Shown: positions 17,487 to 25,292 of the stretch, in pieces | Layout of the letters: each line of letters starts with the position of its first letter | Numbering within the stretch: the stretch's first letter is position 1 | Source: Desulfohalobiaceae bacterium | GTDB lineage: Bacteria > Desulfobacterota > Desulfovibrionia > Desulfovibrionales > Desulfothermaceae | NCBI GenBank assembly: GCA_021737615.1 | Contig: JAIPDR010000006.1 | Span: 1 to 43,631, forward strand | DNA: 43,631 bases | Direction: 5' to 3' | The notes under the pieces: generated by a model | The model's database searches: none | Seen by the model: the letters and a program-made list of their open reading frames with translations, nothing else | Told to the model about the DNA's origin: nothing | Translations under genes and position numbers: made by a program

Positions 17487-18974
17487 ATGCCTCAAAAAAA
17501 TGAACGCTTCCTGGTGGCCTCCAACAGACTGCCCATCGTTCTGGAACGGATAAACGAGAAATGGGAAGCCAGGCCGGGTTCCGGAGGTCTGGTCACCGCC
17601 CTGACTCCCTTGATGAAACAGAATCATGGAACCTGGGTCGGCTGGCCCGGGGTCACCGGAGAAGAGGACCTGAAGAGCCCGCTGCAGGACTTTGCCTCGG
17701 AACAGGGATACTCCCTGCACCCGGTTTCTTTGAGTGACGAGGACCTGCAAGGCTACTACTACGGGTTTGCCAACGAAGTACTCTGGCCTCTGCTCCATGG
17801 ATTCCACACCAAATGCAACTTCGAACCCGGCTACTGGGAGCGGTATCAGGCGGTCAACGACAGATTCGCCCAGGAGCTCCTGGCCATCTCCAGCAAAAAC
17901 GATTTCATCTGGGTCCACGATTATCATCTGATGCTGGTCGCCAGCGGCATCAAGATAGGGTTTGGTCAGCGAAACTGCTGCTATTTTCACCACATCCCCT
18001 TCCCGGGTCCGGACATTTTCCTGAAGCTCCCCTGGCGCCGGGAGATATTGAGCGCGCTGCTGGATTTCAGCCTCCTCGGCTTTCAAACCAACGAGGACGT
18101 GGCCAACTTCATCCGTTGCCTGGAAGCTGTTTTCTCCGATACCAAGCAACGCTTCAGCCAGGGCCTGCATGAGATCAGATGCGGCTCCAGGACCACCAGG
18201 GCCGGGGCCTTTCCTATCAGCATCGACTTCGATTCCTTTGCCCATTTGGCGGCAAGTAATGAAGTTTCCCAAACAACCGCCAAGCTGAAGAGGCTCCACG
18301 CCGACCAGCAGGTGATCCTGGGCATCGACCGCCTGGACTACACCAAGGGGATTCCGGAGCGTCTGGAGGCTTTGCGCTACGCCCTTCTTCACTTCCCCGA
18401 CCTGCGCGGCAACCTCTCCCTGATCCAGGTCCTGGTCCCCAGCCGGCAAGAAGTCCCTGAGTACCAGAACCTCAAAGAGCGCATCCAGGGCCTTATCGGA
18501 GAAATCAACGGCCAGTTCACCGAACCGGGCTGGATTCCCATCCATTATCTGTATCGCAGCCTGTCCCGGGAAGAGCTGGTTTCTTTTTATCTGGCCGCGG
18601 ACATCGCTCTGCTCACCCCGCTTTGGGACGGCATGAACCTGGTGGCCAAAGAATACTGCGCCTGCAACTACCACGAGGACAATGTCCTGATTTTAAGCGA
18701 GTTTGCCGGGGCCGCCTCCCAGATGTACCAGGACGCCCTGCTGGTAAACCCGCACAACGTGGTCAATGTGGCCCAGGTGATCCGCCGGGCCTACTATATG
18801 CACAAATCCGAGCGGGCCGAACGTATGAAGCGTCTCCGGGAATCCGTCCGCAAAAACGATATCTATTTTTGGCTAAGGACTTACCTGGAGGCCGCCTTTG
18901 AAGGCAAATCCCGGATCGGCAGCAGCCGGCGATCCTATTTCTATCTTGCGGAAAGATGCAGTGAGGCCTCCTAA
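17487..18974 (+). CDS. otsA: Trehalose-6-phosphate synthase (UDP-forming), GT20
   Basis: Glycosyltransferase of family GT20 forming trehalose 6-phosphate from UDP-glucose and glucose 6-phosphate; trehalose is a compatible solute. 495 residues, slightly longer than the E. coli enzyme. Recognisable residues and motifs are ASNRLPIV near the N-terminus, GLVTAL, the WVHDYHLML loop, HIPFPGPDIF, the phosphate-binding RLDYTKGIPERL (Arg and Lys), and DGMNLVAKEY in the nucleotide-sugar site. No otsB phosphatase domain is fused and none is adjacent, so the phosphatase must be encoded elsewhere or replaced. The last 14 nt overlap rsmA. Confidence 0.94.
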   Translation: MPQKNERFLVASNRLPIVLERINEKWEARPGSGGLVTALTPLMKQNHGTWVGWPGVTGEEDLKSPLQDFASEQGYSLHPVSLSDEDLQGYYYGFANEVLWPLLHGFHTKCNFEPGYWERYQAVNDRFAQELLAISSKNDFIWVHDYHLMLVASGIKIGFGQRNCCYFHHIPFPGPDIFLKLPWRREILSALLDFSLLGFQTNEDVANFIRCLEAVFSDTKQRFSQGLHEIRCGSRTTRAGAFPISIDFDSFAHLAASNEVSQTTAKLKRLHADQQVILGIDRLDYTKGIPERLEALRYALLHFPDLRGNLSLIQVLVPSRQEVPEYQNLKERIQGLIGEINGQFTEPGWIPIHYLYRSLSREELVSFYLAADIALLTPLWDGMNLVAKEYCACNYHEDNVLILSEFAGAASQMYQDALLVNPHNVVNVAQVIRRAYYMHKSERAERMKRLRESVRKNDIYFWLRTYLEAAFEGKSRIGSSRRSYFYLAERCSEAS

Positions 18975-19728
18975 AAAAAGTCTTGGGCAAAACTTCTTGA
19001 CCGATCCGAACACCGCCCGCAAGATCGCTTCCTGCCTTTCTGCCGGGCCGGGGCAGAAAGTTCTGGAGATAGGACCGGGGTACGGGTCTTTGACCACGCA
19101 TCTCATGAAGCAGACCGCCCGGCTGTTTGTCCTGGAAAAAGACCCGCACCTGGCCTGGCTGCTCAAATCCGCCTACAGCTCCCTGAACGTCATTTGCGGC
19201 GACGGGCTGCTCTTTGACTGGACAAGGCTCAGGGGGGACGGGTATTGGAAGATCATCGGCAACCTGCCCTACAACATAGCTTCCCCTCTGATCTGGAATC
19301 TGCTGGCCCGGACCGGCCACTGCTCGAGGATGGTCTTTATGGTCCAGAAAGAAGTGGCCCAGCGGATCAGGGCCGAACCTGGAAGCCGCGATTACGGGGC
19401 CATTTCCGTCTGGGTCCAGAACTTTGCCCGGGTGAGCCTGGAGTTTTTTGTCGGTACCAGGGTCTTTCACCCCCGGCCAAGGGTCGACTCCGCGGTGATC
19501 TCCCTGACTCCCTTTCACCCGGAAAAAAGGCCGAAAGAGGTCGAAAAGCTGGCCCAACTCCTGCGGCTTTGCTTTCAAAAACGCAGAAAACAGATGTCCA
19601 CCATACTGCGGCCCCACTGGTCGGGCTCCCTGGAAAAATGGTTTGAAAAACAACACCTTACACCGAAGGTTCGTCCTGAAAGCCTCTCCCCCGGGCAATT
19701 CAGGGCGCTTTCCAGGATCATTTTTTAG
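18961..19728 (+). CDS. rsmA: 16S rRNA dimethyladenosine transferase RsmA (KsgA)
   Basis: Dimethylates the two adjacent adenosines in helix 45 of 16S rRNA late in small-subunit assembly. 255 residues from GTG 18961. Motifs are KSLGQNFLTDP at the start, SAM-binding VLEIGPGYGSLT, catalytic NLPYNIASP, and the C-terminal FHPRPRVDSAVI and RRKQMSTIL. The GTG start is chosen because the family begins about five residues before KSLGQNF; a TTG at 18898 would add 21 residues deep inside otsA. It overlaps otsA by 14 nt. Transcription seems to run on toward hup because no terminator is evident. Confidence 0.93.
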   Translation: MRPPKKSLGQNFLTDPNTARKIASCLSAGPGQKVLEIGPGYGSLTTHLMKQTARLFVLEKDPHLAWLLKSAYSSLNVICGDGLLFDWTRLRGDGYWKIIGNLPYNIASPLIWNLLARTGHCSRMVFMVQKEVAQRIRAEPGSRDYGAISVWVQNFARVSLEFFVGTRVFHPRPRVDSAVISLTPFHPEKRPKEVEKLAQLLRLCFQKRRKQMSTILRPHWSGSLEKWFEKQHLTPKVRPESLSPGQFRALSRIIF

Positions 19729-19757
19729 GCCTATTTGCAATTTTTTTCCCAAAACCC

Positions 19758-19785
19758 TTGACAAATGGCCGTTTCCAAGTTTAAT
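19758..19785 (+). promoter_or_regulatory. Probable sigma-70 promoter upstream of hup
   Basis: TTGACA (19758-19763) and TTTAAT (19780-19785) are separated by 16 nt, 30 nt after rsmA. If used, it gives an approximately 300-nt leader ahead of hup that contains the concentric palindrome at 19846-19988. No closer promoter for hup was found by eye. Confidence 0.6.
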
Positions 19786-19845
19786 GAAAATCATCTAGCA
19801 AACATGCCCTCGCTAACCAAGGGTCAACTCGGTTGGGGTTAACCA

Positions 19846-19988
19846 GTGTCTGAACGAAAACGGTGATTGGACGTAAACTTGTCCAGATACGAGGAACAAT
19901 AAATTTTGAAACCGCAGTGTATTCCAATACATGATGATTTCAAAATTTTGCAGTGACGAAGTAGATGGGCGAGTTTTCGACCAAGCAC
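19846..19988 (+). repeat. 143-bp concentric palindrome / candidate structured RNA in the hup leader
   Basis: Three stems are nested around one centre. Outer: CGAAAAC (19855-19861) with GTTTTCG (19973-19979), extended by GTGT (19846-19849) with GCAC (19985-19988). Middle: TTGTCCA (19879-19885) with TGGGCGA (19966-19972), then a tandem G-A/A-G mismatch, then TAC with GTA. Inner: a perfect 11-bp pair, AAATTTTGAAA (19901-19911) with TTTCAAAATTT (19938-19948), and a small apical pair TGTATT/AATACA. No ORF is present. It may be an RNA element, or a dispersed palindromic (MITE-like) insertion. The remaining bases of the gap from 19729 to 20097 hold the promoter and the hup ribosome-binding site. Confidence 0.65.
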
Positions 19989-20097
19989 TAACTAGGTGTT
20001 ACCCCGGGGCTTCAACCCGGCAGCGGTATTTGGGTTTGTTTGGCCAAGCCTTTCACATTGACCGTTCTGTTTCATCAACCAAAAGGAGGAAGGAAGT

Positions 20098-20370
20098 ATG
20101 ACCAAAGCCAATCTGATCAACAAGATCGCGGACAAGACAAACCTGACCAAAGCAGATTCTGAAAGGGCCTTGAACGCCTGCCTGGAATCCGTCCAGGACA
20201 TCCTGGTTAAAGAGGGCAAGCTGACCCTGACCGGGTTCGGCACCTTTGCCGTTGACCAGCGCCAGGAACGCAAGGGCCGCAACCCCCAAACCGGAGCCCC
20301 GATCACCATCCCCGCCGCCAAGGTCGTCAAGTTTCGTCCTGGAAAAGTCCTCAAAGATTCAATAAAATAG
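20098..20370 (+). CDS. hup: Nucleoid protein HU
   Basis: Histone-like DNA-binding protein of the HU/IHF family, 90 residues, the usual length. It shows the N-terminal helices (MTKANLINKIADKT), the family core LTLTGFGTFAV, then the basic beta arm RKGRNPQTGAPITIPAAKVVKFRPGK, which bends DNA. It has HU-like arm residues rather than features that would identify an IHF subunit. The start has a very strong ribosome-binding site (AAAGGAGG). The gene stands behind a long structured leader and just before a small membrane protein. Confidence 0.95.
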   Translation: MTKANLINKIADKTNLTKADSERALNACLESVQDILVKEGKLTLTGFGTFAVDQRQERKGRNPQTGAPITIPAAKVVKFRPGKVLKDSIK

Positions 20371-20390
20371 GTTAGAATAGGATTAGACTT

Positions 20391-20561
20391 ATGATCCCTG
20401 GAGAAACCGTCCAAAGCATGCTACCCCAGGACCTCCCCTGGTGGAGGCCCGATTATGCGATTTTTTTTGGAGTGCTGTACGCGGTCCTTCTTGTGATTGG
20501 ATCAGGACTCGGCCTTGTTCTCCTCAACACCATTCTGCAGATGTTCAGCAAAGACCAATGA
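20391..20561 (+). CDS. Small single-pass membrane protein, 56 residues
   Basis: Unrecognised short gene starting at ATG 20391. The product begins MIPGETVQSMLPQDLPWWRP. One long hydrophobic helix (about 24-48, including FFGVLYAVLLVIGSGLGLVL) follows, and it ends MFSKDQ. The reading frame fits exactly between hup and a terminator, and its composition is that of a real membrane protein rather than a random frame. The ribosome-binding site is weak. It could be co-transcribed with hup. Function unknown; small membrane proteins of this kind often modulate a larger partner, which is speculation here. Confidence 0.6.
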   Translation: MIPGETVQSMLPQDLPWWRPDYAIFFGVLYAVLLVIGSGLGLVLLNTILQMFSKDQ

Positions 20562-20608
20562 TCGAACTGTAAGGCATTGACAATCAGCAAAAAATCTCCT
20601 AAAATATT

Positions 20609-20641
20609 GGGCTGGGAATATACCCCGGCCCTTTATTTTTT
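20609..20641 (+). terminator. Intrinsic terminator after hup and the small membrane gene
   Basis: GGGCTGGG (20609-20616) pairs with CCCGGCCC (20624-20631) with one G-U pair and a 7-nt loop, followed by TTTATTTTTT. It separates the hup unit from the rpsU promoter, whose -35 box begins two bases later. Confidence 0.85.
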
Positions 20642-20642
20642 C

Positions 20643-20671
20643 TTGCATTACTATCTCATTTTGGTTATACT
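20643..20671 (+). promoter_or_regulatory. Probable promoter of the rpsU-mutS2-dnaG-rpoD operon
   Basis: TTGCAT (20643-20648), a 17-nt spacer and TATACT (20666-20671) are visible, directly after the hup terminator. Transcription would begin near 20678 and give a leader of about 185 nt. Confidence 0.65.
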
Positions 20672-20707
20672 TAAAAGTTCTCTGTCGAACATAAGATCCT
20701 GTCAGCC

Positions 20708-20824
20708 AAGCTGCTCCTGGTCTCTGCGGCCGGCCTCGGGCGGAGGCAGACCAAACAGCTTCGAGAAACGGTATCTACCCGGCAGAGAAAGGTCCTGCGG
20801 CAACCCTTTGCAGGCAGTTGCCGC
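20708..20824 (+). promoter_or_regulatory. Structured 5' leader of rpsU (two hairpins)
   Basis: Hairpin 1: AAGCTG (20708-20713) with CAGCTT (20756-20761), then TGGTCT (20718-20723) with AGACCA (20748-20753), then GCCTC with GAGGC (20733-20747). Hairpin 2: a perfect 8-bp pair, GCGGCAAC (20797-20804) with GTTGCCGC (20817-20824). Both lie between the putative promoter and the rpsU ribosome-binding site, so a ribosomal-protein autoregulatory leader is possible. No known leader class is recognised. Confidence 0.5.
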
Positions 20825-20862
20825 GAAGACCGCAAAATGACTCATAAAGGGGGTGAGAGCGC

Positions 20863-21066
20863 ATGCCAGGTATCATTGTCGGTGATAACGACAACTTTGA
20901 TTTTGCCCTGCGCAAGTTCAAAAAGCAGTGCGAAAAATCAGGCATCTTGTCAGAGCTTAAAAAGCGGCAGCATTACGAGAAGCCAAGCATACAAAAAAAG
21001 AAAAAAGAAGCTGCGGCCAGAAAACGGTTGATGAAAAAATTCCGCAAGTCACGCTGGACAGAATAA
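20863..21066 (+). CDS. rpsU: Small ribosomal subunit protein bS21
   Basis: Ribosomal protein bS21 of 67 residues. It begins [20 protein letters not shown] and ends with the typical Lys/Arg-rich tail ([16 protein letters not shown]). The ribosome-binding site GGGGGTGAG is strong. It is the first gene of the macromolecular-synthesis operon that continues with mutS2, dnaG and rpoD. A two-hairpin leader precedes it. Confidence 0.94.
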   Translation: MPGIIVGDNDNFDFALRKFKKQCEKSGILSELKKRQHYEKPSIQKKKKEAAARKRLMKKFRKSRWTE

Positions 21067-21219
21067 CGCTCCCTCCACCTAGTGATTTAGAAACAGACTG
21101 AAATGCCGGTTTCGGATCTCGTCCGGAACCGGCGCTTGAATAAAGCCGGAAGTTTCGCCCATGGAAGCCCGGTCTGTGACCTGCCCGCCCTGTTTTGCCC
21201 ATTCGGTCGAAAGAGTTTT

Positions 21220-23541
21220 ATGGAATCAAGAACCTACCGGTTATTAGATTTTTTCCGCGTCAAAGAACATCTTGGCGGCCTAGCCCTGTCCGTACCCGGG
21301 GAAAAGGCCTGCCTCGCACTGCAGCCTTACCAGGACCCTTTTGGCCTCCGGAGCCAAACCGAACTTCTGCATCAGGCCCTGGACTGCTCGCGGGAGATCC
21401 GAGACAGCATTTCCCCTTTTCCAGAACTCGAGGGGGTGCTTGGCCGCCTTGATGCGGGTAAGTTCATCGAAGAAGATGGGTTTTGGGCCCTGCAGGTCGT
21501 CTTGCAGCAGGCCCTGCAGGTCAATAAGGTCCTGATCTCCCTTGATCCGGTTCGGTCCGCGAGACTCGTTTCTTTTTTTGCAAAGCAGAAGTGGCCGGAA
21601 AGGACTATTCAGGGCCTGAAAAGATGCTTGAGCCCGGAGGGCGGGATAAAAGACGAAAGCAGTCCCGAACTGCTCTCGATTCGCCGGGAGCTGCGCCGGA
21701 TACAATCCCAGTGCACCAAACGTATTGATGCCTATCTTTTCCAGATCAGCGGAGCCCAGTATCTGCAGGACAACTATCTGACCATTTCCGCGGACAGGTA
21801 TGTCCTGGCGGTCAAAACCAACTTCAAGGGCAAGATCCAGGGCATTGTCCATGATTACTCCCAGACCGGGGAAACCTGTTACGTGGAGCCGCTGTCCCTG
21901 GTGGAGCTGAACAACAGGCTCCAGGAGATCAAACAGGAAGAGCGCCAGGCCCGTTATCAGGTCCTGGTCTACCTGACCTCCCTGATCAATCAGGAACGGG
22001 AGACGGTTCAGTCCACCTATGACCGGATGATTGAACTCGATGTCCTGCAGGCAAAATTATCCATGGCCCATGAATTCGAGGGGAGAGACCTGCAGCCCGG
22101 CGGGCGGGAAGTCCGTCTGCTCAAGGCCAGGCACCCCCTGCTCTTCTGGGAGTCCAAGGATACCCGCCCCCTGGATATCGAATTCAACCCCGGGCAACAG
22201 GGTCTCATCATAAGCGGCGGCAATTCCGGCGGCAAGACCGTGGCCCTGAAGACCCTCGGCTTAATAGGGCTCATGGCCTTATCCGCGCTTCCGGTTCCGA
22301 TTGAAGAGGGAAGCAGTCTTCCGTTCTGGAAGGAGATTCATCCTTTTTTCGGGGACGAACAGAGTCTGGACGAGAATTTGAGCACCTTCACCGCCCAGAT
22401 AGAACACCTGCAGGCTGCCTGGCCCGGACTGGGCCCAGACTCCCTGGTCCTGCTGGATGAATTCGGAGCCGGGACAGACCCCAGCCAGGGAGCGGCCCTG
22501 GCCCAGGCGGTCCTGGACCACCTCCTGGAAAAAGGGGCCTGGTTCATGGCCGCGACTCACTTTCCGGCCTTAAAGGTGTACGGGCTCGGGAACCCAAAAG
22601 TTCGGGCCGCCTGCGTTTTGTTCGATCCCGGGACCAGACACCCCTTGTACACCATCGCCTATGACCAGGTCGGACAGAGCCAGGCCCTGGACGTGGCCAG
22701 GGAACAGGGCCTGCCCGGAGAAATCATCAAACAGGCGGAAGAATACCTCCTCTTGGACGGAGAAAATTCCGAACGTCTCATCAACCGGCTCAACCAGCTC
22801 GCAGTGGAGCGGGAAAAGGAAATGGCCGAGCTTTTGGCCTCAAAACGGCAGCTGGCCCTGGAACAGCAGGAGTGGCGGGACAAAAAGAAAAAGGAACTGC
22901 AGGCGCTGATAAAGGAGAGCGAAAGTGCAGCCCGGACCATTCTCAAAGAATGGCGGGAGCAAAGGACCGGCCGCAAGCAGGCCTTGAGGGAGCTGGACCG
23001 GCTCAAAAAGGAACTGCGGCGGGAAATACCCGCCCGGGAAGATCGAGCCAACGGAGCCGCCGGGGATTGGTCCAGGCTGGACGTCGGAAGTCCGGTCACC
23101 TATCAGCCCTGGCAAAAAAGCGGGAGCATTGAGGAAAAGGACGAAAAAAAACAACGGCTGAAGGTAAACCTCGGCGGAATCAGTATCTGGGCCTCTCCAG
23201 AGGAGCTTTGTGCCGTTGAAAAAAATCAGGGTCCTATTGGCGGCACCTACTATCAGCACGGACAGGAAGCCTCGGGTTATTCCCTGGATTTGCGGGGCCA
23301 AAGGGCTGAGGAAGCAGAGGCCAATGTGAACCGTTTTCTTGATCAAGCCGTTTTGCAGGGCAGAAACGAATTTGAAATCATCCACGGCAAAGGTACCGGA
23401 GTCCTCAAGCAGGTTGTCCGGGAGGTCCTGAAAAGGCACAAGCTGGTGACCTCTTTTTTCCCGGCCCCGGAGAACAGAGGCGGGGATGGCGCGACCCTCG
23501 TCCATCTGGATTCAACATTTGACGATAGTTCAAGGAGTTGA
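21220..23541 (+). CDS. mutS2: MutS2-family ATPase with Smr endonuclease domain
   Basis: MutS homologue that lacks the mismatch-recognition domain; family members suppress recombination and/or rescue collided ribosomes. 773 residues from ATG 21220, the normal size. It starts with the core lever region, then shows the ABC ATPase with Walker A GGNSGGKTVALKTLGL, Walker B LVLLDEFGAGTDPSQGAAL and the TH motif in AATHFPALK. A long coiled coil (about 525-640) and the C-terminal Smr domain follow (SLDLRGQRAEEAEANV, then IIHGKGTGVLK). An upstream in-frame ATG (21103) would add 39 residues without family similarity. Its insertion between rpsU and dnaG modifies the classic rpsU-dnaG-rpoD order. Confidence 0.94.
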   Translation: MESRTYRLLDFFRVKEHLGGLALSVPGEKACLALQPYQDPFGLRSQTELLHQALDCSREIRDSISPFPELEGVLGRLDAGKFIEEDGFWALQVVLQQALQVNKVLISLDPVRSARLVSFFAKQKWPERTIQGLKRCLSPEGGIKDESSPELLSIRRELRRIQSQCTKRIDAYLFQISGAQYLQDNYLTISADRYVLAVKTNFKGKIQGIVHDYSQTGETCYVEPLSLVELNNRLQEIKQEERQARYQVLVYLTSLINQERETVQSTYDRMIELDVLQAKLSMAHEFEGRDLQPGGREVRLLKARHPLLFWESKDTRPLDIEFNPGQQGLIISGGNSGGKTVALKTLGLIGLMALSALPVPIEEGSSLPFWKEIHPFFGDEQSLDENLSTFTAQIEHLQAAWPGLGPDSLVLLDEFGAGTDPSQGAALAQAVLDHLLEKGAWFMAATHFPALKVYGLGNPKVRAACVLFDPGTRHPLYTIAYDQVGQSQALDVAREQGLPGEIIKQAEEYLLLDGENSERLINRLNQLAVEREKEMAELLASKRQLALEQQEWRDKKKKELQALIKESESAARTILKEWREQRTGRKQALRELDRLKKELRREIPAREDRANGAAGDWSRLDVGSPVTYQPWQKSGSIEEKDEKKQRLKVNLGGISIWASPEELCAVEKNQGPIGGTYYQHGQEASGYSLDLRGQRAEEAEANVNRFLDQAVLQGRNEFEIIHGKGTGVLKQVVREVLKRHKLVTSFFPAPENRGGDGATLVHLDSTFDDSSRS

Positions 23542-23588
23542 TTGTTTGAAAGCCTGTTCCTTGAAACCTCGTGGGTGCTTTAAACAAA

Positions 23589-25292
23589 ATGCCTCGAATT
23601 TCTCCTGAAAAAATACAGGAAATCAAATCCCGGCTGGACCCGGTGGCTATTGTCCAGCGCTACATCGAACTGAAGCCGTCCGGCGAACGGTGGTCCGGGG
23701 TCTGTCCCTTTCACCAGGAGACCAAGCCCTCGTTCAGCCTCAATGCTGCATCCGGGCTGTTTTACTGTTTTGGATGTCAAGCCTCGGGCGACATCATCGA
23801 TTTTTATTGCCAAATCAATGGCCTGGAGTTTATGCAGGGCGTTCTGGAACTGGCTGCGGAAGCCAGGGTGGAGATAGAAGGGGGCAGCGGCGATTTTTCC
23901 GCGGACCGGCTCCGCAAATCCTATTTTCAGATGCATGAACTGGCCCAGTCCTTTTTCACGGCGCAGCTGACGGCCAAGGAAGGGGCTTTGGCCCGGGAGT
24001 ACCTCCAAAATCGCAATATCAGCCGGGAGACTCGGGAGATGTTCGGCCTGGGCTGGAGTCCTGCCGGCTGGCAGCTTCTCAAGAACCACCTGCTTGAGCA
24101 CGGCTACAAGCCCGAGAGCGGGGTCCGGGCCGGCTTGCTCTCGAAAAACAACCGGGGCAGGACATACGATCGCTTTCGTTCCAGGATCACCTTTCCCATC
24201 CGGGACTTAAGCGGCAGAGTCGTGGCCTACGGGGGGAGGATCGTCGGCGAAGGCGAGCCGAAATACTTAAACAGCAGTGAATCACCGATCTTTAAAAAAG
24301 GGGAATTGCTCTACGGCCTCTTTGAGGCCCGCAAACATATCACCCAGTCGAAAACAGCGATTCTGACCGAAGGTTATGCCGACGTGCTTGCCCTTTTCCA
24401 GCACAAGTTTGTAAACGCCTGCGGTGTCCTGGGAACCGCTCTGACCAGAACGCAGGTCCGCCGCTTGTCCGGGCTGTGCCAGGAAGTGCTGCTGATCTTC
24501 GACGGCGACCGGGCCGGCAGACAGGCCGCCCTGCGCAGCGCTGAAATGATCCTGACCTTTGGGCTCAAGGTCCGGGTGGTTCAACTCCCTGATGGCGAGG
24601 ACGTAGACAGTTTTCTGCAGAAATTTGGGACAAAGGGGCTGGCTGTTCTCCTGGAAAAATCCCCCGAAGGTCTTGCCTTTTGCCTGGGGATGATTACCCA
24701 TAATAACTCACCGAGACAAACCATGTCCTGGGCCATTGGTTTGCTCAAGAACCTGCAGGACCCGTCCCTGCTGGCCTATTACCTGCCCCGCCTGGCAGGC
24801 GGCCTCGGAATCACCGAACCGGAGCTCAGGGCGGCCCTGAAATGGTCCGGCTCTGCAAAGAAGGAGTGGGCCGAGCCCGCCGCTTTCAAGCACCTGGGTA
24901 CGGGCCAGCTGGAGAGAGAGCTGCTGCGTTTTGCGATTCATTGTCCGGAGTACAGAAAAGAGCTCGGCAAACACGACCTGGGGCAGGTCCTGCAGACAGA
25001 ACGCGGCAAAAATCTCTGGACCAAACTGAAAGACTATGGTCATGAGGCCATCCTCCCCCATCTGGACGAGGGGGAAAAACGTTTTTTTATTCAAAGCCAG
25101 ATGGAATGGACCCGACCGGCCGACCCCGCGGTCCTCTGGGAAGAAGTCCGGGATTTCCTTCACCGCCGGCAGGAGCAAAACACTCGGAGATCGCTCAAGG
25201 CAGCACTCGATAAAGCACAGCAAGAAGGAAACGAGACCGAAGTCACCAGACTCTTTCAAGAATATAATAAGCTTATTACGAGGGAACCATGA
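23589..25292 (+). CDS. dnaG: DNA primase
   Basis: Synthesises RNA primers for replication. 567 residues. The N-terminal CHC2 zinc domain reads [12 protein letters not shown] and then [11 protein letters not shown]. The catalytic Toprim core includes YGGRI, the acidic [10 protein letters not shown] (Glu), and [13 protein letters not shown]. The C-terminal helicase-interaction part is weakly conserved, as usual. ATG 23589 gives the family start (M-P-x-I-x-x-E-x-I-x-x-I); a GTG six codons earlier is possible. It overlaps rpoD by 4 nt (ATGA), so the two are translationally coupled. Confidence 0.95.
   Translation: MPRISPEKIQEIKSRLDPVAIVQRYIELKPSGERWSGVCPFHQETKPSFSLNAASGLFYCFGCQASGDIIDFYCQINGLEFMQGVLELAAEARVEIEGGSGDFSADRLRKSYFQMHELAQSFFTAQLTAKEGALAREYLQNRNISRETREMFGLGWSPAGWQLLKNHLLEHGYKPESGVRAGLLSKNNRGRTYDRFRSRITFPIRDLSGRVVAYGGRIVGEGEPKYLNSSESPIFKKGELLYGLFEARKHITQSKTAILTEGYADVLALFQHKFVNACGVLGTALTRTQVRRLSGLCQEVLLIFDGDRAGRQAALRSAEMILTFGLKVRVVQLPDGEDVDSFLQKFGTKGLAVLLEKSPEGLAFCLGMITHNNSPRQTMSWAIGLLKNLQDPSLLAYYLPRLAGGLGITEPELRAALKWSGSAKKEWAEPAAFKHLGTGQLERELLRFAIHCPEYRKELGKHDLGQVLQTERGKNLWTKLKDYGHEAILPHLDEGEKRFFIQSQMEWTRPADPAVLWEEVRDFLHRRQEQNTRRSLKAALDKAQQEGNETEVTRLFQEYNKLITREP

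Noticed and set aside
16833-18674. Long minus-strand open frame (about 610 codons) opposite the EF-G and otsA genes
   Set aside because: It spans two well-supported genes on the other strand and encodes no recognisable motif.
20577-20840. Plus-strand frame upstream of rpsU
   Set aside because: It runs across a terminator, a promoter and two hairpins and has no coding character.
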